Below are positions 38,225 through 45,402 of a DNA stretch of 45,402 bases, one piece after another. The position numbers and the translations under genes are program-made. This DNA comes from Prevotellaceae bacterium. Its GTDB lineage: Bacteria > Bacteroidota > Bacteroidia > Bacteroidales > UBA932. The notes below the pieces were generated by a model that worked only from the letters and a program-made list of their open reading frames with translations, had not been told where the DNA came from and did not search any database. Location: NCBI GenBank assembly GCA_031278545.1, contig JAITKF010000008.1, positions 1 through 45,402 on the forward strand. Reading direction: 5' to 3'. Numbering within the stretch: position 1 is the first letter of the stretch; the number at the start of each line of letters is the position of its first letter.

Positions 38225-40021
38225 TTAATCCTTTTCTAAAATATACAATTCCGCATCCTTCAAAATAAATTTGCCGTCATACAGTTTGGCGCTGAGTTCA
38301 GTAAAAATGAGCTTGCACTGTCGGTCGATGACAACGCTAAAATCGTCCTGCGTGTAAGACGTTGATGACTGGTTGTCGTCCCAGTCGAGAGTTGTAAGAC
38401 TTTGAAGAGCTTCGGTCAGGTTGACCGTTTTATATAGTTTGTCGTCGCGATAGAGGTCGATGATACCTCCTTCACGTGCGCAAATCAGCCACGCGACCGT
38501 CGAATCCTTCGGTGCGGGGCAGTCCGGCGTACTCCAGCTGTAATATTCGTACATTGTAAAACGATCGTATCCGGCGATGGAAACCGATTTTCTTTCTTTG
38601 TTGTCGAGGGAAAAGTACCGTTGTATAGTCTTTTCGTCGTTGCCGTCTGCCGCCGGCAAGTCGAGCAGGTGCGAGGATAACGCCGCGCCATGCTCACGGT
38701 ATAGGCTGTCTACATTGACCGTAAACAGTGGCTGCAGGCAACTTACATTTCCTTTATTCCTAAAATATGAAATCACTTTCCGTGCCTCGCGGGCATCGTC
38801 GTCGTTAATTGTCCGGCAGGTGTTGGGGCGATAGCGTCCGTCGTGCAGCAGGTCGTTTTGCGCCAATATCGTTTGCAGGCGGTTTCGTTGCGAACAATCC
38901 GACACATTGAACGCGTTCCACGGCCCGACGAGCGACAGCAACGCCAGCGCGCCGAACGAAATAAATACCGCTCGTAGCGATTTGCCCCGCGTACATATCA
39001 TATACAACGAAACGCCTAACAGCCAACCGGCCATCAACCACAGGTAATAGCGATTTTCAGTCATACCGTAATCAGCCGTGCGGCGAAAAATAGCCGCCAC
39101 CAGCAACGCTACTAGCGGTAATTCCGAATAGAAAAAACCGGCGCCGAACTTCCTCGCTATCTTGCTCTTTCGGGTTAAATATAGAAAATGCAATAAAAAA
39201 TAGACCAGCAACCCGCCGCCGGAATAAGCCAGAATCAACACACTGACCCACCCGTCCGGCAATTGCCACGTTATCGCTATTTTCAGCCCGTAGGCGTATA
39301 AAATCAGCAGATAAACAAGCAGCAGTGGCAGCAGAATATGCTGTCCCACAATACGCGGCACCGCATAATTCCATACCGGCTCTTTGTTGATTTCGGACGC
39401 GCGGGGAATGCCAGACGTAAACAGCAGCGGCCCAAGCATAAGGAAACAGAACAGACACATGTGGCCGAACCACGCATCGTGAACATCCACGTCGAACAAT
39501 GTCTGCATGGAGTATATGGCTATCATCAAGCCTATCCAAAAGACGTCGGCGCACAGAAACGAAAATAGCGCCCGTCCCCAGATTTTTAGATTATATCGCC
39601 AGAACAGCAACGGCTGTTTTGTCCCCGAAAAAGGCGCCAGGCACAGGAACAGCAGCGCCGTGATACAAAATACCGCATAACTGACGTACTGCGTCGGGTG
39701 GTGTTCAAAGGAATAATATACGCCGTCGGGCAACAGGAAGAAATACAACGTCAGCAGAGGAATCACCGACCATTCGGCATAACGCCACGCACGACTGCGA
39801 CGGTCTTCCGCAAAAATACGCAGCCCCACTGCAAGCACAAACCCCAACGGTAGAAGCAAGTTGAATTTAAGAATGTTATCCTGAGAATCTTCCGTCAGGA
39901 AATCTTCAAAAAACAAAAAATCAATTACACACAGCGCCAGACAGCACAACAACGCCACCGGAAAACGTAAGATGCTTTCCTTCACCTGCGCCGGAAAACC
40001 GGCAAAAATAATTCGTCTCAT
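38225..40021 (-). CDS. DUF4153-type multi-TM membrane protein
   Basis: 12 or so TM segments and C-terminal soluble region typical of the family. Confidence 0.75.
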   Translation of the reverse strand: MRRIIFAGFPAQVKESILRFPVALLCCLALCVIDFLFFEDFLTEDSQDNILKFNLLLPLGFVLAVGLRIFAEDRRSRAWRYAEWSVIPLLTLYFFLLPDGVYYSFEHHPTQYVSYAVFCITALLFLCLAPFSGTKQPLLFWRYNLKIWGRALFSFLCADVFWIGLMIAIYSMQTLFDVDVHDAWFGHMCLFCFLMLGPLLFTSGIPRASEINKEPVWNYAVPRIVGQHILLPLLLVYLLILYAYGLKIAITWQLPDGWVSVLILAYSGGGLLVYFLLHFLYLTRKSKIARKFGAGFFYSELPLVALLVAAIFRRTADYGMTENRYYLWLMAGWLLGVSLYMICTRGKSLRAVFISFGALALLSLVGPWNAFNVSDCSQRNRLQTILAQNDLLHDGRYRPNTCRTINDDDAREARKVISYFRNKGNVSCLQPLFTVNVDSLYREHGAALSSHLLDLPAADGNDEKTIQRYFSLDNKERKSVSIAGYDRFTMYEYYSWSTPDCPAPKDSTVAWLICAREGGIIDLYRDDKLYKTVNLTEALQSLTTLDWDDNQSSTSYTQDDFSVVIDRQCKLIFTELSAKLYDGKFILKDAELYILEKD

Positions 40022-40030
40022 AATACTTCA

Positions 40031-40100
40031 TTTTAGTGTACCCATTTCTTTGAACAGGAAATGATACTTTGTTAAACAAATTTAGTGTACTATTTCTTTT
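40031..40100. repeat. two direct repeats TTTTAGTGTACCCATTTCTTT / ATTTAGTGTACTATTTCTTTT
   Basis: copies at 40031-40051 and 40080-40100, 49-bp period, directly upstream of the DUF4153 gene. Confidence 0.6.
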
Positions 40101-40241
40101 CTGAAAAAGTGGTAAAAACCGCCTCTCCTTGAAAAGTTTTTTCCTTCGTAAATTTTCGCTGACTTTTCATTTTGCAAATTTATACTTTTTTGTCTTTACT
40201 GGCTATCCGAAAATGGGGGGGTACATTATACATATCCTACA

Positions 40242-41735
40242 TCATCGTTCATACATCCACGTACTCCCCTCCTTCGTATCCTTCACCGCGACGCCCAGCG
40301 CCGTCAATTCATCGCGGATACGGTCGCCGGTAGCAAAATCGCGGCGAGCCTTAGCCGCTTCCCGCACGTTGAGAATCATACGGATAAGACCGTCGAGCAG
40401 GGCGGCATGGCCGGACGATGCCTGCCGGTCGTCGCGCAAGCCGAGGATCTGCGTAATCGCTTCGTCAAACAACTTTTTCAACGTAGTAACAGCATCGACC
40501 GAAAGCGGCTCTTTTTTATCATGGGCTGCATTAATCAGACGGACGGCGTCGAACAGGTGCGCGATCGCTACCGGCGTATTAAGATCGTCATCCAGTGCGC
40601 CAAATACCTTTTCGACAATGCCAGACGCCGCGACCTCATTAGCCCTGATTGCCTCCGACGCCTGCAGCGCAGGCGTCGGAGGCAGCGTTGATAACGTTTG
40701 GACGGCGTCGAGCAGTCGCCGCAAGCCCTTCTCGGATGCCTGAAGCGCCTCATTACTAAAATCAAGCGTACTGCGATAATGCGCCTGCAAAATAAAAAAC
40801 CGCACGGACATCGGCGTATAGGCCTGCGCTAACAACGGATGGTGCCCCGTAAAAAATTCCTCCAGCATAATAGAATTACCCAACGATTTACCCATCTTTT
40901 GCCCGTTGACCGTAATCATATTATTATGCATCCAATAGCGGCAGGGCGGCTGGCCGTTGGCAACCTGTGACTGGGCGATTTCCGACTCATGATGTGGAAA
41001 CTGCAAATCCATTCCGCCGCCGTGAATATCAAACTGCTCGCCCAAATACTTCCGTCCCATTGCCGAACATTCGAGATGCCAACCCGGGAACCCTTCGCCC
41101 CACGGCGAACGCCATCGCATAATATGCTCCGGCTGTGCCCGTTTCCAAAGAGCAAAATCGACAGGGTTCCGCTTTTCGTCCTGCCCCTCGAGATTTTCGC
41201 GCGTAGCCGACAGCAGTTCGTCCAGCACACGTCCCGACAGTATCCCATAATGATAACGAGCGTTGTATTTCGCCACATCGAAATACACCGACCCGTTGAC
41301 CACGTACGCATAACCCGCGTCCAGAGCCTGCTGCGCCATCTCGATTTGTTCCATAATATGCCCCGACGCATTCGGCTCGATACTTGGCCGCCGGACGTTG
41401 AGCGCATCCATCATATCGTGATAGCGGTCGGTATAATACTTCGCCACCTCCATCGGCTCAAGCTGCTCAAGCCGTGCCTTTTTCAGCAATTTATCTTCCC
41501 CGTCGTCGGAATCGTTTTCCAAATGACCTACGTCGGTAATATTACGTACATACCTGACTTTATAGCCTTTGTGTAACAAATAACGAAACAGAATATCGAA
41601 CGAAATAGCCGACCGCGCATGTCCCAAATGCGGATCGCCATAGACCGTCGGCCCGCACACATACATTCCCACATACGGCGGATGCAGCGGTTCAAACGGT
41701 TCTTTCTGACGGGTAAGCGTGTTGTAGATTATCAT
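40242..41735 (-). CDS. cysS: cysteinyl-tRNA synthetase
   Basis: '[23 protein letters not shown]', '[10 protein letters not shown]', '[21 protein letters not shown]', 'KMGKSLGN'. Confidence 0.97.
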   Translation of the reverse strand: MIIYNTLTRQKEPFEPLHPPYVGMYVCGPTVYGDPHLGHARSAISFDILFRYLLHKGYKVRYVRNITDVGHLENDSDDGEDKLLKKARLEQLEPMEVAKYYTDRYHDMMDALNVRRPSIEPNASGHIMEQIEMAQQALDAGYAYVVNGSVYFDVAKYNARYHYGILSGRVLDELLSATRENLEGQDEKRNPVDFALWKRAQPEHIMRWRSPWGEGFPGWHLECSAMGRKYLGEQFDIHGGGMDLQFPHHESEIAQSQVANGQPPCRYWMHNNMITVNGQKMGKSLGNSIMLEEFFTGHHPLLAQAYTPMSVRFFILQAHYRSTLDFSNEALQASEKGLRRLLDAVQTLSTLPPTPALQASEAIRANEVAASGIVEKVFGALDDDLNTPVAIAHLFDAVRLINAAHDKKEPLSVDAVTTLKKLFDEAITQILGLRDDRQASSGHAALLDGLIRMILNVREAAKARRDFATGDRIRDELTALGVAVKDTKEGSTWMYER

Positions 41736-41886
41736 CTTTGCAATTTTTTATATTTCTTTTCCCGAATGCAAAGATAGGATTTTTAAATGAACAGACAATG
41801 ATTGCCGTCAGCTTCATTGGGTAGGTAAGTTCAAATAGTAAATGCAACTGGGATAAGAAAAAACACAATAGAGAAAAAGCCTTATT

Positions 41887-42186
41887 TTAGTGGCTCACGC
41901 GAATGTAAATCGTATGACAATTAACAAAATACGGAGATAACGCACGCCATTTGCAGCCGTTTTCTAAAATATACAAAAGGGATTGTTAATTTGATATAGA
42001 AATATACAAAATGAAACATTGAACATTAGATATTTACGCCTGTATTTTTGTTCAAAAGCTATACTAATTTAACAATGCCTACAAAATAGTGTTAAGAATT
42101 TCTAAGGTGCTTAAACTCACGTTTCCGTGCTGAGCCAGAAAATATTCCGCAATTTGATAGTATTGTTGTTTTTCTTTTCCATATTA
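41887..42186 (-). pseudogene. IS5-type transposase N-terminal remnant, interrupted by a MITE-like element
   Basis: YGKEKQQYYQIAEYFLAQHGNVSLSTLEILNTIL | insert | YILENGCKWRALSPYFVNCHTIYIRVSH*; resembles 'NAILYVAENGCKWRALPERFGNWHTIYTR' of IS5 transposases. Confidence 0.7.
41979..42079. mobile_element. 101-bp MITE-like insertion with about 20-bp imperfect TIRs and 7-bp TSD
   Basis: ends GGGATTGTTAATTTGATATA / GGCATTGTTAAATTAGTATA (16/20 match); flanking TACAAAA at 41972-41978 and 42080-42086. Confidence 0.72.
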
Positions 42187-42225
42187 TTCTATTATTTTAA
42201 AATTTCTGTTAAACGTAAAGCACGA

Positions 42226-42258
42226 GCCACAAAGGTTGTTTTTCTTTGCGGCTCTTTT
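42226..42258 (+). terminator. intrinsic-terminator-like hairpin, plus strand
   Basis: GAGCCACAAAG-gttgttttt-CTTTGCGGCTC followed by TTTTTT. Confidence 0.6.
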
Positions 42259-42284
42259 TTGTGTTGTAAGGCATATTTCACTTG

Positions 42285-42389
42285 CTATTTCGTTGGCGCA
42301 TAGTTAAATTGCTCTCTAAAAATCCTCGAAAAGTGCGGTAGGTTTTTGAAACCGACATCAAAGTAAGCGTAAAAACTCGTAAAAGACTA
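42285..42389 (-). pseudogene. AraC-family HTH C-terminal remnant
   Basis: SFTSFYAYFDVGFKNLPHFSRIFREQFNYAPTK*; AraC helix-turn-helix signature VGFxNxxHFSRxFxxxF. Confidence 0.65.
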
Positions 42390-42491
42390 ATAGTTAGTGG
42401 AGAAATAGCGTTTTTTTATAAGAATAATTTCCATATCAGTCAAGAGTACAGGCTAAAACAATTTTACGGATAAAGTCTTGCAAAAAAATTA

Positions 42492-42499
42492 TACCTTTG
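42492..42499 (+). promoter_or_regulatory. -7 promoter box (TACCTTTG) for the RM gene
   Basis: TAnnTTTG 22 nt upstream of ATG 42522. Confidence 0.55.
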
Positions 42500-42521
42500 C
42501 ACAAATTTTATTTCAAACGAC

Positions 42522-44612
42522 ATGCAATTATCAACAATATTAAAGGATTCGGATTACAGACATGCACAATTTGACTTGACGCTGATTTATGAATTTGAGC
42601 AGCGTATCGTCGTGCGTACCGATAATAAAGGAAAGGAAACGCCTTATATTAATTGTCTTATCCGCAAAAAGGAGATTCGACTTACGCCCGAAGAAGTTAT
42701 CAGGCAACTTTATCTCGAAATTTTATTAAAAGACTACAAGTATCCTGCCGACCGCATCGAGTTGGAATATGCCGTTACTTTCGGACGGGAGAAAAAACGC
42801 GCCGACATTGTAATTTTCGATAAGGATAATACAATTGCGCCTTACATCATCGTTGAGATGAAAAAGCCGAAGTTGAAAGACGGCAAAGAACAGTTGAAAT
42901 CCTACTGCAACGCTACCGGAGCGCCTATCGGCGTGTGGACAAACGGCGATTCTATCTCGTTTTACCACAGGCGCGACCCCAATTATTTCGAGGACATTCC
43001 CAACATCCCGAAAGCCACTGAAAAACTGTCCGATATTTTATCGGAACGCTGGACAATCAAAGATTTAATAGCACGCGACAAGTTGATAAACGAACGGAAA
43101 TCTTTAAAAGGATTAGTGCTTGAAATGGAAGACGAGGTATTGGCAAATGCGGGCGTCGATGTGTTTGAAGAGCTTTTCAAGTTGATTTTTACGAAATTAT
43201 ACGACGAAATGCAGAGTGGACGCGACAGCGCCCGTCATTTGGAATTTCGGAATTACGGAGATACGGAAACCGAGCTTAAAAACAAAATACAGGCTCTCTT
43301 CGACCGTGCAAAAGAAAAGTGGGAAGGCGTTTTCAGCGAAGACTCCAAAATTATGCTTACTCCCTCGCACCTTTCCGTTTGCGTGGCTTCGTTGCAGGAT
43401 GTGAAACTGTTCAATTCAAATCTGGAAGTGGTCGACGAAGCCTTTGAATACCTCATCAACAAACGAAGCAAAGGCGAAAAGGGACAATATTTTACGCCCC
43501 GCTATGTAATCGACATGTGCGTGAGGATGCTTAATCCCAAAGCGTCGGAAACAATGATTGATACGGCTGCCGGAAGTTGCGGTTTTCCGGTACACGCCAT
43601 TTTTTATGTTTGGGAACAAATCCTGAAAAGTAAAGGACTGGATAAAAGTCATCTGTTTACTTTGGAAAATAAGCCGCAGAAATGTACCGACTATGTGAAC
43701 AGCAAAATTTTTGCGATAGATTTCGACGACGACGCTGTTCGCGTTGCCCGCACGCTGAACCTGATTGCAGGCGACGGTCAAACAAATGTGCTGCATTTGA
43801 ATACGCTCGACTATGACCGCTGGTACGAAAAAACAGGCGATGACAAAAAGCCGGGCGATTCTGTCTGGATTGATACTTACAATAACGGTTGGAAGAAACT
43901 CAAAAAGTTGCGAAACGAAAAAGAAAGCAATCACGGTTTCGGGTTTGATATTCTCATGGCCAATCCGCCGTTTGCGGGCGATATAAAGGAAAGCCGCATT
44001 CTTGCAAAATATGAACTGGGTAAAAACGCCGCCGGAAGATACCAGACAAAGGTGGGACGCGATATTTTGTTTATCGAGCGCAATCTGGATTTCCTGAAAC
44101 CCGGCGGACGAATGGCAATCGTGTTGCCGCAAGGGCGTTTCAATAACAGTAGCGACAAGTATATCCGCGAGTTTATCGCCGAACGTTGCCGTATTCTGGC
44201 GGTAGTCGGCTTGCACGGGAATGTTTTCAAACCGCATACCGGCACAAAAACCAGCGTGCTGTTTGTTCAGAAATGGGATGATGAGTTGTGTCCGAAACGT
44301 GAAGATTATCCCATCTTTTTTGCAACCATGCAAGAACCCAGCAAAGACAATAGCGGCGAGAAAATTTATGTACGCAAACGAGACGTCGCAAAATATAAAT
44401 TGACGCCGCAATACAGGCAGGAAGAATTAGTTTTACAGGAACCTGCGGTTGAATATGTCGCCAATCCCAAAAATCTGGACGATTATGCACTCGACTTGCA
44501 CGGTCATTTGATTGTGAAACACGACCTTTTCAACCACGACGGACTAACCGCCGATGGTATCGCGGAAGCGTTTATCGAGTTTGCCAAAAAGGAGCGACTA
44601 AGTTTTTTTTAG
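42522..44612 (+). CDS. N-6 adenine DNA methyltransferase with N-terminal HsdR_N-like nuclease domain
   Basis: nuclease-like 'RADIVIFDKDNTIAPYIIVEMKKPK' (D...ExK); MTase 'KGQYFTPRYVIDMCVRML', 'DTAAGSCGF', catalytic 'NPPF'. Confidence 0.92.
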   Translation: MQLSTILKDSDYRHAQFDLTLIYEFEQRIVVRTDNKGKETPYINCLIRKKEIRLTPEEVIRQLYLEILLKDYKYPADRIELEYAVTFGREKKRADIVIFDKDNTIAPYIIVEMKKPKLKDGKEQLKSYCNATGAPIGVWTNGDSISFYHRRDPNYFEDIPNIPKATEKLSDILSERWTIKDLIARDKLINERKSLKGLVLEMEDEVLANAGVDVFEELFKLIFTKLYDEMQSGRDSARHLEFRNYGDTETELKNKIQALFDRAKEKWEGVFSEDSKIMLTPSHLSVCVASLQDVKLFNSNLEVVDEAFEYLINKRSKGEKGQYFTPRYVIDMCVRMLNPKASETMIDTAAGSCGFPVHAIFYVWEQILKSKGLDKSHLFTLENKPQKCTDYVNSKIFAIDFDDDAVRVARTLNLIAGDGQTNVLHLNTLDYDRWYEKTGDDKKPGDSVWIDTYNNGWKKLKKLRNEKESNHGFGFDILMANPPFAGDIKESRILAKYELGKNAAGRYQTKVGRDILFIERNLDFLKPGGRMAIVLPQGRFNNSSDKYIREFIAERCRILAVVGLHGNVFKPHTGTKTSVLFVQKWDDELCPKREDYPIFFATMQEPSKDNSGEKIYVRKRDVAKYKLTPQYRQEELVLQEPAVEYVANPKNLDDYALDLHGHLIVKHDLFNHDGLTADGIAEAFIEFAKKERLSFF

Positions 44613-45402
44613 ATAGCCCTTTCGACGAAGCAAAGTATAAAGCGCTGTTGGAAGGGCTGGAGGTAAGCGAGGTTTGGTTGAGTGAAATAGAGAATATTTA
44701 TATGCGGCTGGATAGCAACTATTATAGCAGAAAGAATATACTCGTTAATTTGAACTTAATAAGAAATGATAATTGCAAAACCATAGAACAAATTGCTTTT
44801 GTCGCAGATGGCGATCATTCCAAATTTCCATGCAATCAACCGCAAGAAATCAGATATTTACAAGCAAAAGATATAAAAAATCATTTTATAGAAAATGATA
44901 AACCTGTTTTTGTAGGCAAGAAATATTTTGAATCGCAAGAACGATCTCATATTCATGAAGAAGATGTGATTTTATCAATAATGGGTAGTGTAGGTGATAT
45001 AGCAATACTTCCAAAAGGATTTAAGCATTGTATTGCTAACAGAGCAGTTGCAATAATAAAACAAATACATGATGTAAGCCCTTATTATTTATTTGCATTT
45101 TTATCTTCAAGTATTGGATTACAACAGATAGATCAGCAAAAAAATGGAGGTATCCAGCAACGAATTAATCTTGATTTATTATCGAAAATCAAAGTCCCTA
45201 TACCATCTATTTCTTTTCAGAATAAAATAGAAACTAATATTAAAAAAGCTCATTTAAAGCGCGAACAATCTCAAATCCTCTACCGTCAAGCCGAAGAATT
45301 GCTTTTAGAAACCATCGGCTTAAAAGATTTTCAACCTTCGCGAGAAGGAAAGAACATCAAGAGTTTTAAAGAATCTTTTCTTTCAACAGGGCGGCTGGAT
45401 GC
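44603..45402 (+). CDS. HsdS-type specificity region in the -1 frame relative to the MTase (continues beyond window)
   Basis: open frame FFLDSPFDEAKYKALLEGLEVSEVWLSEIENIYMRLDSNYYSRK...GGIQQRINLDLLSKIKVPIPSISFQNKI...SFLSTGRLD; target-recognition plus coiled-coil layout; only internal ATG is at 44702. Confidence 0.85.

Noticed and set aside
40214-40220. G7 homopolymer near cysS
   Set aside because: Downstream of the cysS stop, in non-coding DNA, with no frame to switch.
43416-44411. 331-aa minus-strand ORF antisense to the methyltransferase
   Set aside because: Lies entirely within a clearly coding MTase with catalytic NPPF; Cys/Phe/His-rich composition is typical of antisense open frames.
1-45402. 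tRNA, rRNA or CRISPR arrays
   Set aside because: No T-loop GTTCRANNC-type clover-leaf, rRNA core or regularly spaced repeat array was noticed on either strand; a tRNAscan/minced run would be decisive.

Overview
The window is a Bacteroidetes (Bacteroidales-like) chromosomal segment. Evidence: SusC/SusD pair, recurring TAnnTTTG -7 promoter boxes, few Shine-Dalgarno sites. Contents in order: C-terminus of a repetitive surface protein; lone trpB; HD phosphohydrolase-lpxD; a compact Wzx/Wzy O-antigen or capsule glycosyltransferase cluster; mtaD-like amidohydrolase; mnmG with parS-like palindromes; carboxypeptidase-regulatory-domain protein; gamma-carbonic anhydrase; guanine-deaminase-like protein; a two-component system; a SusC/SusD/GH18/DUF1735-LamG polysaccharide utilization locus (PUL); a membrane-anchored winged-helix regulator; pdxJ; purF; pnuC; hemerythrin plus LuxR regulator; a DUF4153 protein; cysS; and a restriction-modification gene with an N-terminal nuclease-like domain running into an hsdS-like frame. 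Most striking observations: (1) a complete-looking ribosome-mediated tryptophan attenuator upstream of trpB, with a 24-aa leader peptide containing Trp-Trp-Trp and mutually exclusive antiterminator/terminator helices; (2) a T8 tract (U UUU UUU UAG) exactly where the HsdM-like frame stops and the HsdS-like frame begins, suggesting phase variation or -1 frameshifting to make a single-chain R-M-S enzyme; (3) a 101-bp MITE-like element with 7-bp target duplication nested inside a decayed IS5-type transposase; (4) two perfect parS-type palindromes and one degenerate copy in and beside mnmG; (5) a ~390-nt susC leader with a mini-ORF and an intrinsic terminator; (6) a transmembrane sensor fused directly to an OmpR-type DNA-binding domain. 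Family names rest on recognising motifs by eye; no searches were run.
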